From positions 310,001 to 374,000 of the forward strand of contig NZ_FXBM01000001.1 in NCBI RefSeq assembly GCF_900177245.1: a stretch of 64,000 bases of DNA. Direction: 5' to 3'. The translations under genes and the position numbers were made by a program. The first letter of the stretch is position 1. Each line of letters starts with the position of its first letter. The notes under the pieces were generated by a model that made no database searches, was not told the DNA's origin, and saw only the letters and a program-made list of their open reading frames with translations. The DNA is from Rathayibacter oskolensis. GTDB taxonomy: Bacteria > Actinomycetota > Actinomycetes > Actinomycetales > Microbacteriaceae. Below, one piece after another: positions 9,008-17,588 of this stretch.

Positions 9008-10078
9008 ATGACGGACGAGAACCAGGCCGATCCGAACGGGAGCGGCGCGACCAGCGGCGGAACGGGAGCCTCCTCCTCCGGCCCGCGGGCGGGGTGGTAC
9101 CCCGACCCGGCCGGCTCTCCGCGCCAGCGGTGGTGGGACGGTTCCGGGTGGACCGACTCGCTCCGCGACGCCCCCTCCGCCGCGGCGCCGACCCCGCCGA
9201 CCCCGCCGACCCCGCCGACTCCGCCGACTCCGCCCGCTGCGACTACGCCCGCCGCGACTGCGCCGGTCGTGTCGCCGGTGACCGGACCGACGCCTCCCGT
9301 CGAGCCCGCGCGACCCGCCTACGGCGAGACCTCGAGCGGCCAGGCGACGAGCTACGGCACGTCGGCGTCGGGTCAGTCGGCACCCGAGCAGCAGGCGTCG
9401 CCGTACCAGCAGCAGCCGCAGAACCAGCAGCCGCAGAACCAGCAGCCCTACGGCCAGCAGCAGCCCGCCTACCAGCAGCAGCCCGCCTACCAGCAGCCGT
9501 ACGGCCAGCAGCAGCCCGCCTACCAGCAGCAGCCCGCCTACCAGCAGCCGTACGGCCAGCAGCCCGCCTACGCGCAGGGCCCTGCGGCCCCGCAGCAGCG
9601 CGACCCGAGCATCGTCAGCTCCACCCCGTGGATCTGGGTGGTCGTGCTCCTGCCGCTGCTCTCGGCGCTCTCGCTGTTCCTGCTCTCGCCGAGCTCGGTC
9701 GCCGACTCCTCGATGGCGTCGACCTACGGACCGCAGGCGTCGATGGGCATGTCCACGGCCTACCTCATCGGACTCGGTGCGGTGCAGGTCGTCGGGTTCC
9801 TCATCTACGCGGGCGAGGTCGTGTTCGCGTTCCTCGACTACCGCCAGCTCAAGAAGGCCGGCGTGCAGAAGCCGTTCCACTGGGCCTGGGCGTTCCTCGC
9901 GGCGCCCTACGTCTACGTGATCGGGCGCAGCGTCGTGGTCAAGCGCGTGACCGGGGGCGGCCTCCTGCCGCTCTGGATCTTCATCGGCGTCGTCGTCGTG
10001 AGCTTCATCATCGTGATCGGCTGGACCGCGGCCCTCTTCTCGGAGATGATGCAGGCGTTCCCGTCCTCGGGGCTGTAG
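9008..10078 (+). CDS. DUF2510 membrane protein with Pro/Thr and Gln/Tyr/Pro repeats
   Basis: This protein of about 356 residues has three parts. The N terminus carries a DUF2510 domain (GWYPDPAGSPRQRWWDGSGW, about residues 30-49). A disordered segment contains a PTPP repeat (about residues 62-76) and a Gln/Tyr/Pro repeat built on YGQQQPAYQQQPAYQQP (about 130-195). Three or four transmembrane helices form the last 150 residues. DUF2510 is common in actinobacterial envelope proteins, but its role is not established. The ATG at 9008 has GAGGGGAGCGAGGA upstream; an ORF start at 8882 would add 42 residues with no binding site. A strong hairpin follows the gene. Confidence 0.85.
   Translation: MTDENQADPNGSGATSGGTGASSSGPRAGWYPDPAGSPRQRWWDGSGWTDSLRDAPSAAAPTPPTPPTPPTPPTPPAATTPAATAPVVSPVTGPTPPVEPARPAYGETSSGQATSYGTSASGQSAPEQQASPYQQQPQNQQPQNQQPYGQQQPAYQQQPAYQQPYGQQQPAYQQQPAYQQPYGQQPAYAQGPAAPQQRDPSIVSSTPWIWVVVLLPLLSALSLFLLSPSSVADSSMASTYGPQASMGMSTAYLIGLGAVQVVGFLIYAGEVVFAFLDYRQLKKAGVQKPFHWAWAFLAAPYVYVIGRSVVVKRVTGGGLLPLWIFIGVVVVSFIIVIGWTAALFSEMMQAFPSSGL
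9397..9570 (+). repeat. In-frame CAG-rich tandem repeat in the DUF2510 gene
   Basis: The DNA coding for the Gln/Tyr/Pro segment is a degenerate tandem repeat based on cagcagcccgcctaccag, with long near-identical blocks (the YGQQQPAYQQQPAYQQP unit occurs twice almost exactly). Length variation between strains would be expected and would stay in frame. Confidence 0.8.
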
Positions 10079-10098
10079 ACCGCACGTCACGCACGACC

Positions 10099-10143
10099 CC
10101 GAGGGGCCCGTGGAGCCGGCATCGCCGCTCCCGGGCCCCTCGG
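10099..10143 (+). terminator. Terminator after the DUF2510 gene
   Basis: A perfect 12-bp stem (CCGAGGGGCCCG / CGGGCCCCTCGG) encloses a 21-nt segment that can itself pair partly (GGAGCCGGC / GCCGCTCC). It lies 21 bp past the stop codon of the DUF2510 gene and before the polyamine operon. Confidence 0.75.
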
Positions 10144-10216
10144 TCGTTCCGGCGGCGATCCCGACTCCCGACAGCAGGAGGCGCACGCGCGGACGGACCC
10201 TTTGAGAGCTGTAATG

Positions 10217-10230
10217 CGTTGTTTACAACG
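10217..10230 (+). promoter_or_regulatory. Palindromic operator candidate upstream of the polyamine operon
   Basis: The sequence CGTTGT-TT-ACAACG is a perfect inverted repeat of two 6-bp arms in a locally AT-richer stretch (about 10201-10265) ahead of the ABC operon. The shape fits a dimeric repressor of the GntR, LacI or TetR type. No such regulator gene is adjacent; the nearest is the Lrp gene at the far end of the operon. Confidence 0.5.
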
Positions 10231-10323
10231 GTTTCCATCGCTCCGGGCCCGAAATGCGCTTGAATGCGAAGCACACTGTTCGACGTGCGATCGCGCGCGT
10301 CCGACCGACGGGAGCCCCCTCCG

Positions 10324-11490
10324 GTGCCAGAGACCTCGCTCGCCCCCGTGCCGCCCACGACACCGGCCTCGACCGCGTCCGCCGAGGGGTCGGTCGTCCT
10401 CGAGGGGGTCCGCAAGCTGTACGGCAGCTCGGTCGCGGTCGACGGCATCGACCTGCGCGTCGAGCCGGGGGAGTTCCTCTCGCTCCTCGGCCCCTCCGGC
10501 TGCGGCAAGACCACGACGCTGCGGATGATCGCCGGTTTCGAGCACCCCGACGCGGGCGACATCCGCATCTCGGGGGAGTCGGTCCTGCGCCGTGCTCCGC
10601 ACCAGCGCGACGTGAACACCGTCTTCCAGGCCTACGCGCTCTTCCCGCACATGACGATCGCCGAGAACGTCGCCTACGGGCTCCGTCAGCGCCGCACGAA
10701 GAAGAGCGAGATCCGCGGCCGCGTGTCGGACGCCCTCGACATGGTGCGGATGCGCGCGTTCGCCGACCGCAAGCCCACCCAGCTCTCGGGTGGTCAGCAG
10801 CAGCGGATCGCGCTGGCCCGCGCCCTCGTGAACCGTCCCTCCGTGCTCCTGCTCGACGAGCCGCTCGGCGCGCTCGACCGCCAGCTGCGCGAGGAGATGC
10901 AGATGGAGCTGAAGCTGCTCCAGACGCGGCTGGGGATCACCTTCGTCTTCGTCACGCACGACCAGGGCGAGGCCATGTCGATGAGCGACCGCATCGCCGT
11001 CATGCGCGACGGCCGCATCGAGCAGCTCGCCGACGCCTCCACCGTCTACCACCGGCCGGCGTCGGCTTACGTCGCCGCCTTCGTCGGGCAGCAGAACTTC
11101 GTCGGCGGGGTGGTCGGCGAGAACGGCGCACTGGTGACTCCGGTCGCGACGATCACCGGCACCGAGGCGGCAGGCCGCCCGGGCGAGACCCGGCAGGCGG
11201 CGATCCGCCCGGAGTCGATCCGGATCCACGCGGCGCCGGAGCGGCCGTCGGGAGCCGTCGACACCGCCTCCGGCCGCGTCCTGTCGATCGCGAACCTCGG
11301 CGAGACGGTGCAGTACCTCGTGCGGCTCGACGCGGAGCACTCGGTGCTCGTGCGCCGGCCCGCGCCCGATGCGCCCGCGCTCGCCGTCGACTCCGCCGTG
11401 AACCTCAGCTGGACGAGCGCGAACACCCTGTTCTTCCCCCTCGACGCGGCGGCCGCAGCGGCCGGCCACGTCGAGCCGCCCACCGAATGA
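10324..11490 (+). CDS. potA: Polyamine-type ABC transporter ATP-binding protein (PotA-like)
   Basis: This ABC ATPase of about 388 residues has Walker A GPSGCGKTTT, Q-loop Gln in NTVFQAYALFPHMT, signature LSGGQQQRIALARALV, Walker B SVLLLDEPLGALD and H-loop VTHDQGEAM. A C-terminal TOBE-type regulatory domain follows (about residues 255-385; QAAIRPESIRIH). This is the PotA/FbpC class that energises import of polyamines or related cations. I prefer the GTG at 10324, which has GGAG nine bases upstream; an in-frame ATG at 10264 would add 20 residues without a binding site. The gene opens an operon with the binding protein 22 bp downstream. Confidence 0.9.
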   Translation: MPETSLAPVPPTTPASTASAEGSVVLEGVRKLYGSSVAVDGIDLRVEPGEFLSLLGPSGCGKTTTLRMIAGFEHPDAGDIRISGESVLRRAPHQRDVNTVFQAYALFPHMTIAENVAYGLRQRRTKKSEIRGRVSDALDMVRMRAFADRKPTQLSGGQQQRIALARALVNRPSVLLLDEPLGALDRQLREEMQMELKLLQTRLGITFVFVTHDQGEAMSMSDRIAVMRDGRIEQLADASTVYHRPASAYVAAFVGQQNFVGGVVGENGALVTPVATITGTEAAGRPGETRQAAIRPESIRIHAAPERPSGAVDTASGRVLSIANLGETVQYLVRLDAEHSVLVRRPAPDAPALAVDSAVNLSWTSANTLFFPLDAAAAAAGHVEPPTE

Positions 11491-11512
11491 CCCTCGAGCC
11501 CTCGGAGACATC

Positions 11513-12688
11513 ATGACCGCGAAGCACCCCGTGACCATCCTCGCTCCGTCGAAGGCCGTGCCGATCATCGCCCGGGAGCTCTCGCGGCGGCGCCTCTTCG
11601 GCGTCGCGGGCGGAGTGGGCGCGACGGCGTTCCTGGCCGCCTGCTCCTCGACCGGGGCGGGCTCGGCGCCGACGGCGACCGGAGGCGCGCTCGAGAGCGA
11701 CCTCTCGATCTACACCTGGGGCGACTACGACGCCCCCGACGTCATCTCGGCGTTCACCAGCGGCGAGGGCCCGCAGATCACGCTCGACTCCTACAGCTCG
11801 AACGAGGAGCTGCTCTCGAAGCTCACCGCCTCGAAGGGCACCAGCGGCTACGACATCGTGGTGCCGACCGGCATCTTCGTGCCCGGGATGATCGAGAACG
11901 GTCTGCTGACCAAGCTCTCGAAGGACCTGATCCCCAACCTCTCGAAGGTCGACCCGCAGTTCCTCGGGCAGGCCTGGGACCCCGACAACGAGTACACGGT
12001 GTGCAAGAACTGGGGCACCACGGGATTCGCGTACGACACCAGCGTCATCACCCGCGAGCTCGTCACCTGGGCCGACTTCCTCGACGCGGTGCAGAACGAG
12101 GGCAGCGGACGGACGTCGTTCCTGGACGACCCGATCGAGATCGTCGCTCCGTACTTCTGGGCCAACGGGATCGACTACACGACCGAGTCCGAGGACGACT
12201 ACGCGGCGGCGGAGGCGTTCATGGTCGACTCCATCGCCCCCCACATCGCGGCCTTCGAGTCGTACCCCGGCGGCTCGATCATCCCGCAGAACACGCAGGT
12301 CCTCGTGCAGTCGTGGAACGGCGACGCGCGCCTGGGCAAGCTCAACAGCGAGGACCCGGAGCGCTGGAAGTGGGTGCTCGGCTCGCCGACGACCGAGCTG
12401 TGGATGGACAACTGGGCGATCGCCGCGGGGGCGCCGCACCCCGAGGCCGCGCACGCCTTCATCGACTACGTGCTCGACCCGGCCAACGCGATCCAGGAGC
12501 TCGACTACATCGGCTACAACACCGGCACGCTCGACATCGAGGCGCTCGCCCGCGACGCGCAGCTCGAGTTCCTCGACGGCTACATCTTCTATCCGGAGGA
12601 GACCGTCTCGACGATGCAGACCGGCACCGTCACCAACCAGATGACGCTCGACGTCTACAACAAGGTCAAGGCGGCCGCGGGGGCGTGA
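11513..12688 (+). CDS. potD: Polyamine-type extracytoplasmic binding lipoprotein (PotD-like)
   Basis: This 391-residue substrate-binding protein starts with a twin-arginine signal (RELSRRRLFGVAGG, about residues 22-35) and a lipobox ending FLAACSS (Cys about residue 44). It is therefore likely a Tat-exported, lipid-anchored protein facing outward. The mature part is a periplasmic-binding fold of the spermidine/putrescine class: YTWGDYDAPDVISAF, GYDIVVPTG, YTVCKNWGTTGFAYD and SWNGDARLG. Length and order are typical of PotD. It should deliver ligand to the downstream permeases. A polyamine is the best guess given the family and the amine-oxidase-like gene at the operon end, but related amino compounds are possible. 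Confidence 0.9.
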   Translation: MTAKHPVTILAPSKAVPIIARELSRRRLFGVAGGVGATAFLAACSSTGAGSAPTATGGALESDLSIYTWGDYDAPDVISAFTSGEGPQITLDSYSSNEELLSKLTASKGTSGYDIVVPTGIFVPGMIENGLLTKLSKDLIPNLSKVDPQFLGQAWDPDNEYTVCKNWGTTGFAYDTSVITRELVTWADFLDAVQNEGSGRTSFLDDPIEIVAPYFWANGIDYTTESEDDYAAAEAFMVDSIAPHIAAFESYPGGSIIPQNTQVLVQSWNGDARLGKLNSEDPERWKWVLGSPTTELWMDNWAIAAGAPHPEAAHAFIDYVLDPANAIQELDYIGYNTGTLDIEALARDAQLEFLDGYIFYPEETVSTMQTGTVTNQMTLDVYNKVKAAAGA

Positions 12689-13620
12689 GCACCGTCAGCA
12701 CCCCCTCCCGCGTCGCCGCACCCTCCCGGCGGCGCGGGCCCCGCCTCCCCTTCGCCCTCGCGGTGCCGGCGTGGCTCTGGCTCGTCGTGTTCTTCGTTCT
12801 GCCGGTGCTGCAGGTCGTCTGGTTCAGCTTCGGCTACAAGCCCGGCGTCTTCGGCACGCACGCGAACGACGTGCTCTCGTTCGACCGCTACGTCGAGGCC
12901 TTCTCGCCGACGTTCTTCCAGACCTTCGCCAACACCCTCTGGGTCGGCGTGCTCGGGACCGTGCTGTGCCTCGTGATCGGGCTGCCCGTCGCCTACTGGA
13001 TGGCCGTCAAGGCGGCGCCGAACCGCCGGGGGCTCCTGATCGCGCTGGTCATGGTGCCCTACTGGACCAACTTCCTCGTGCGCACGATCGGCTGGCAGGT
13101 GATCCTCGCTCCCGAGGGCGTGCTCTCGGAGGCGCTCCAGGCGATCGGGATCCTCCCCGGCCCGATCGATCTGCTCTACACGCGCCCCGCGGTGCTGCTC
13201 GGGGTGGTCTACAACTACCTGCCGCTGATGATCCTGCCGCTCTACGTCGCGTTCGACCGCGTGACGCCCGCGCTCCGCGAGGCCAGCGGCGACCTGGGTG
13301 CGCCGCACTGGCGCACCTTCCGCGACGTCACGCTCCCTCTCGCGCGGCCGGGCATCATCGTCGGCGCGCTCCTGGTCTACATCCCGCTGATGGGCGACTA
13401 CATCACCGCCACCGTTCTCGGCGGCGCGAAGGGCAACATGGTCGGCCAGATGGTGGCGAGCCAGTTCCAGGTCGGCCAGAACTGGGCGCTGGGCTCGGCG
13501 ATGGCGGTCCTGCTGATCGTGGTGATCCTGGTGTCGGCCGCGATCGCGGGCGTGCTCGTGTGGGCGGCGACGCTGCCGCTGCGGCGGAGTGCGCGCCTCC
13601 GGCTCGGAGACGGCTCGTGA
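12685..13620 (+). CDS. potB: ABC transporter permease (PotB-like)
   Basis: This 311-residue inner-membrane permease has six predicted helices. The EAA-loop region is visible around ALREASGDLGAPHWRTFRDVTLPLARPGI (given by its ends, about residues 194-222), which docks on the ATPase. The first helix follows a basic cytoplasmic start. The GTG start overlaps the binding-protein stop (GTGA), so it is translationally coupled. Sequence type and order match PotB. Confidence 0.92.
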   Translation: MSTVSTPSRVAAPSRRRGPRLPFALAVPAWLWLVVFFVLPVLQVVWFSFGYKPGVFGTHANDVLSFDRYVEAFSPTFFQTFANTLWVGVLGTVLCLVIGLPVAYWMAVKAAPNRRGLLIALVMVPYWTNFLVRTIGWQVILAPEGVLSEALQAIGILPGPIDLLYTRPAVLLGVVYNYLPLMILPLYVAFDRVTPALREASGDLGAPHWRTFRDVTLPLARPGIIVGALLVYIPLMGDYITATVLGGAKGNMVGQMVASQFQVGQNWALGSAMAVLLIVVILVSAAIAGVLVWAATLPLRRSARLRLGDGS

Positions 13621-14474
13621 GCGGCGCGAAGGCCGGGCGCCGCTCGGCGCTCGACGTGGGGCTCGCCGTCTGGAGCGCCGCGGTCTTCGTCTTCCTGTTC
13701 CTCCCGATCCTCGTGATCGTGATCTCGTCCTTCAACACCGGGCGGCTCCTGGTGGCCTGGGAGGGGTTCGGGTTCGACGCCTTCGCGACGATCCTGACGA
13801 AGCCCGCCGTGCAGAGCGCGGTGATCGTCTCACTCCGGACCGGCCTGATCGCCGCCCTGCTCGCCACGCTTCTGGGCACCCTGGCGGGCATCGCCATCGC
13901 CAGACGGCCGGGTCGCTGGGCGGTCTGGTTCATCACCCTGCTGCTGCTCGTGTCGGTGACCCCCGAGATCGTCGACGCGGTCGCTCTGCTGCCCTGGCTG
14001 GTGTTCCTCGGGCAGGATCTCGGGCTGTCGATCTTCGACGACGGCACCGCGCGCCTGGTGGTCGGCCACTCGCTCTTCGCCGTCGCCGTCGTCTCGTACC
14101 TCGTGCGCGCCCGCCTCATCGGCCTCGACGAGAAGCTCGAGGAGGCGTCGGCCGACCTCTACGCGACGCCGATGCGCACCTTCTGGCGGGTCACCTTCCC
14201 GCTCGCGATGCCCGCAGTGCTCGCGGGAGGCCTGCTCGCCTTCACGTTCAGCCTCGACAACACGGTGATCGCCGCGTTCGTGCAGGTGTCGGGGTCGACT
14301 CCGTGGCCGGTCTACGTGCTCAGCGCGGTGCGCAGCGGGCTGCGGCCCGAGATCGCGGCCGTGTCGACCGTGATGCTGCTGCTGACCCTGATCGCCCTCG
14401 GTGTCGTCGCGCTCGTGCTGCGCCGTGCCGGCGACTCCGCCTCGCAGATCGCGAAGACCCTCGCGGGCGGCTGA
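13617..14474 (+). CDS. potC: ABC transporter permease (PotC-like)
   Basis: This 285-residue second permease also has six helices and an EAA loop (EKLEEASADLYATPMRTFWR, about residues 171-190). It forms the membrane heterodimer with the preceding permease. The GTG start overlaps the previous stop by the GTGA arrangement. The family is PotC: a short N-terminal cytoplasmic part, then the helix FLFLPILVIVISSFN. Confidence 0.92.
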   Translation: MSGAKAGRRSALDVGLAVWSAAVFVFLFLPILVIVISSFNTGRLLVAWEGFGFDAFATILTKPAVQSAVIVSLRTGLIAALLATLLGTLAGIAIARRPGRWAVWFITLLLLVSVTPEIVDAVALLPWLVFLGQDLGLSIFDDGTARLVVGHSLFAVAVVSYLVRARLIGLDEKLEEASADLYATPMRTFWRVTFPLAMPAVLAGGLLAFTFSLDNTVIAAFVQVSGSTPWPVYVLSAVRSGLRPEIAAVSTVMLLLTLIALGVVALVLRRAGDSASQIAKTLAGG

Positions 14475-14502
14475 GCCCTCTCTCTCGACAAGGAACCCCG
14501 CC

Positions 14503-16173
14503 ATGCCCCACGCCGATCTCGTCCTCACCGGCGGCCCCGTGTTCACCGCCGACGCCGTCCGGAGCCGCGCGAGCGCGGTCGCCGTCGTCGACGGGAGGAT
14601 CGCGGCGGTCGGCCACGACGCCTCCGACTGGATCGGCCCGCGCACCGAGGTGGTCGACCTGGCCGGCCGGCTGCTCGTCCCCGGCTTCCAGGACGCGCAC
14701 GTGCATCCGGTCTGGGGCGGCTTCGACATGATGCGCTGCTGGGTGGGCGACGGGGAGACTCCCCGCGACTACCTCGCGACGATCGCGGCCTACTCCGCCG
14801 CGCACCCCGACGAGCCGTGGATCCTCGGCGGCGGCTGGAGCATGTCGGCGTTCCCGGGCGGCACCCCGACCGCGGCGGCGCTCGACGCCGTCGTCGCCGA
14901 CCGGCCGGCCTTCCTGACCAACGCCGACGGCCACGGCGCCTGGGTCAACTCCGCCGCCCTGCGCCTGGCGGGCGTCGATCGGGACACCCCGGATCCGGCC
15001 GACGGGCGGATCGAGCGGCTGCCCGACGGCAGCCCGTCCGGCACCCTGCACGAGGGGGCGATGGATGCGGTGCGGCGCCTCCTCCCCGCCTCGAGCGACG
15101 AGCAGATGCGGCAGGCGCTGCTGCTCGGGCAGCGCTACCTGCACTCGTTCGGGGTGACCGGCTGGCAGGACGCGATCGTCGGCTCCTACGGCGACGTCGG
15201 CGATCCCGGGCCGGCCTACGTGCGCGCGGCCGAGGCGGGGGAGCTGACGGCGCGGGTCCGCGGCGCGATCTGGTGGGACCGCGCCCGAGGCGTCGAGCAG
15301 ATCCCGGAGCTGATCGAGAAGCGGGAGCGGTTCGACGCAGGACGATTCCGGGCGACCAGCATCAAGATCATGCAGGACGGGGTCGCCGAGAACTTCACCG
15401 CGGCCATGCTCGAGCCCTATCTCGACGGTCACGGAGGGCACACCCACAACGACGGGCTCTCGATGGTCGACCCGGAGGTGCTGAACGAGGCGCTCCCGCT
15501 GCTGGACGCGGCGGGCTTCCAGGTGCACTTCCACGCGATCGGGGACCGGGCGGTGCGGGAGTGCCTGGACGCTGTCGAGCACGCGATCGCGGCGAACGGC
15601 CTCCGCGGCAACCGGCACCACATCGCCCACCTGCAGGTCGTGCATCCGGAGGACGTGCCGCGGTTCAGGCGGCTCGGCGTCGCCGCGAACATGCAGATGC
15701 TGTGGGCGGCGCTCGAGCCGCAGTTGGTCGATCTGACCCTGCCGTTCCTCGGCGAGGAGCGGGCCGCCTGGCAGTACCCGTTCGGCGACCTGCAGCGCTC
15801 GGGAGCGGTGCTCGCGGCGGGCAGCGACTGGTCGGTGTCGACTCCCGACCCGCTCGCGGCGATCCACGTCGCAGTGAACCGGCTCTCCGCTCCGTCGCAG
15901 CGCGGGGCCGCCGGGCCCTACGACGTGTTCCTGCCCGAGCAGCGGATCGACCTGGCGTCGGCGCTCACCGCCTACACAGCCGGCTCGGCGTGGGTGAACG
16001 GACTCGAAGCGGTCACCGGGTCGATCGCGGTGGGCCGGCTCGCCGATCTGGTGGTGCTCGACCGCGACCCGTTCGCCGTCGATCCGCTCGAGATCGGCGA
16101 GACGCGGGTGCTCGAGACGTTCGTCGACGGCGTGCGCGTCTTCGCCGAGGGCGACGGGCCGGTGCTCCCGTGA
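14503..16173 (+). CDS. Amidohydrolase family protein (YtcJ/amidohydrolase_3 type)
   Basis: This protein of about 556 residues is a cytosolic metal-dependent hydrolase. The metal-binding HxH is in DAHVHPVWGG (about residues 65-74). Later ligands are probably HFHAIGDRA and HHIAHLQVVHPED, and the active-site Asp lies in AAGSDWSVS. A beta-sandwich formed by both ends encloses the barrel, as in YtcJ-like enzymes that cleave amides, N-formyl groups or cyclic ureas. The ATG at 14503 has AAGGA upstream and sits 28 bp behind potC; in-frame extension to 14401 would overlap potC. Its place in a polyamine uptake operon suggests it hydrolyses an amide-containing amine or its breakdown product. Confidence 0.88.
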   Translation: MPHADLVLTGGPVFTADAVRSRASAVAVVDGRIAAVGHDASDWIGPRTEVVDLAGRLLVPGFQDAHVHPVWGGFDMMRCWVGDGETPRDYLATIAAYSAAHPDEPWILGGGWSMSAFPGGTPTAAALDAVVADRPAFLTNADGHGAWVNSAALRLAGVDRDTPDPADGRIERLPDGSPSGTLHEGAMDAVRRLLPASSDEQMRQALLLGQRYLHSFGVTGWQDAIVGSYGDVGDPGPAYVRAAEAGELTARVRGAIWWDRARGVEQIPELIEKRERFDAGRFRATSIKIMQDGVAENFTAAMLEPYLDGHGGHTHNDGLSMVDPEVLNEALPLLDAAGFQVHFHAIGDRAVRECLDAVEHAIAANGLRGNRHHIAHLQVVHPEDVPRFRRLGVAANMQMLWAALEPQLVDLTLPFLGEERAAWQYPFGDLQRSGAVLAAGSDWSVSTPDPLAAIHVAVNRLSAPSQRGAAGPYDVFLPEQRIDLASALTAYTAGSAWVNGLEAVTGSIAVGRLADLVVLDRDPFAVDPLEIGETRVLETFVDGVRVFAEGDGPVLP

Positions 16174-17558
16174 TCAACGGCGACGTCTCGTTCTGGTGGT
16201 CCTCGCTCGGGCGCCCGGAGCCGCGACCGGCGCTCCCGGGGCCGCTCGACGCCGACGTCTGCATCGTCGGCGCGGGCTACACGGGGCTCTGGACCGCCTA
16301 CTACCTCAAGCGCGCCGCGCCCGACCTGCGCGTCGTGATCCTCGAGCAGCGCTTCGCCGGCTTCGGCGCCTCCGGTCGCAACGGCGGCTGGCTGACCAAC
16401 GAGATCACCGGAGGCGTCTCCTCCTATGCGCACAGCCACGGGCCCGAGGTGGTCGACCGCTTCCAGCTCGCGGTGAACGAGACGGTCGACGAGGTGATCG
16501 CGGTGGCGCTCGCCGAGGGGATCGACGCCGACATCGTGAAGGGCGGCGAGTACCAGGTGGCGCGCGGCGCGGCGCAGGAGGCGCGCCTCCGGGAGACCGT
16601 CGCAGCCGCTCGGGCGCGGGCGCACACCGACGTCGAGCTGCTCGATGCTCGGGAGGCGGCTGCGCGGATCGCGGTGAGCGGCACCTCCGCCGGCATGTGG
16701 CACCCTCACTGCGCGCGGATCCACCCGGCGAAGCTCGCGGCGGGTCTCGCCCGCGCGGTCGAGGCGCTCGGCGTCGAGATCTACGAGGACACGCGGGTCG
16801 ACGAGATCCGCCAGGGGTCGGCCGTGACGGCGCGCGGGAGCGTCCGCGCGCGGTTCGTGCTGCGCGCGACCGAGGGCTTCACCGCGCAGCTCGCCGGGCA
16901 CCGCCGGGAGTGGCTGCCGATGAACTCGTCGCTGGTCGCCACCGAGCCCCTCGGTCAGGAGGTGTGGGACGAGATCGGCTGGGCGGGCCGCGAGACCCTC
17001 GGCGACTTCGCCCACGCCTACATGTACGCGCAGCGCACCGCCGACGACCGGATCGCGATCGGCGGTCGCGGGGTGCCCTACCGCTTCGGCTCCGGGATCG
17101 ACGACGACGGGGCGACCGACCCGCGCACCGTCGGCAGGCTCCGCGAGATCCTCGAGCGCTTCTTCCCGGTGCTGCAGGGCGTCGGCATCGAGCACGTCTG
17201 GTCGGGCGTCCTCGGAGTGCCCCGCGACTGGCACGCGACGGTCGGGCTCGACCGCGCCACCGGGCTCGGCTGGGCGGGCGGCTTCGTCGGCACCGGCGTG
17301 ACGGCGACGAATCTCGCCGGGCGGACCCTCCGCGACCTGGTGCTGGGGGAGCTCGGTCGGGAGGGGAGGACCCCGCTCACCGGACTGCCGTGGGTCGATC
17401 ACCGGGTGCGCCGGTGGGAGCCGGAGCCGCTGCGCTGGCTCGCCGTCACGACGCTCTACGGCGCCTACGGGCTCGCCGACGCCGCGGAGGCGCGGGGCCG
17501 CGCCACGACGTCACCGCTCGCGAGCCTCGCCGACGCGGTCGCGGGGCGCTCGCACTGA
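16170..17558 (+). CDS. FAD-dependent amine/amino acid oxidoreductase (DAO family, PuuB-like)
   Basis: This protein of about 462 residues has an N-terminal FAD-binding motif (DVCIVGAGYTGLWTAYYLKR, about residues 29-48), the GASGRNGGWLTNE segment typical of DAO/PuuB/OrdL oxidases, and a C-terminal FAD motif (WAGGFVGTGVTATNLAGRTL). Relatives oxidise gamma-glutamylputrescine or secondary amines, giving an aldehyde and ammonia or amine. The GTG start overlaps the amidohydrolase stop, so it is coupled. Following a polyamine importer, amine catabolism is the natural reading. No gamma-glutamylputrescine synthetase or aldehyde dehydrogenase gene is in the operon, so the full Puu pathway is not shown here. 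Confidence 0.87.
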   Translation: MINGDVSFWWSSLGRPEPRPALPGPLDADVCIVGAGYTGLWTAYYLKRAAPDLRVVILEQRFAGFGASGRNGGWLTNEITGGVSSYAHSHGPEVVDRFQLAVNETVDEVIAVALAEGIDADIVKGGEYQVARGAAQEARLRETVAAARARAHTDVELLDAREAAARIAVSGTSAGMWHPHCARIHPAKLAAGLARAVEALGVEIYEDTRVDEIRQGSAVTARGSVRARFVLRATEGFTAQLAGHRREWLPMNSSLVATEPLGQEVWDEIGWAGRETLGDFAHAYMYAQRTADDRIAIGGRGVPYRFGSGIDDDGATDPRTVGRLREILERFFPVLQGVGIEHVWSGVLGVPRDWHATVGLDRATGLGWAGGFVGTGVTATNLAGRTLRDLVLGELGREGRTPLTGLPWVDHRVRRWEPEPLRWLAVTTLYGAYGLADAAEARGRATTSPLASLADAVAGRSH

Positions 17559-17585
17559 GCGGGTGAGCGGGTGAGCGGGTGAGCG
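17556..17585 (+). repeat. 8-bp tandem repeat over a stop codon
   Basis: TGAGCGGG occurs three times in a row, followed by a partial fourth unit (TGAGCG). The first TGA is the stop codon of the oxidoreductase gene. Each unit repeats the stop, so expansion or contraction would not alter the protein. Confidence 0.85.
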
Positions 17586-17588
17586 CGC

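Noticed and set aside
14817-16169. Upstream part of a 913-codon frame joining the oxidoreductase to sequence inside the amidohydrolase
   Set aside because: The part before 16170 is an Arg/Gly-rich shadow of the amidohydrolase; the FAD motif and family start place the real start at 16170.
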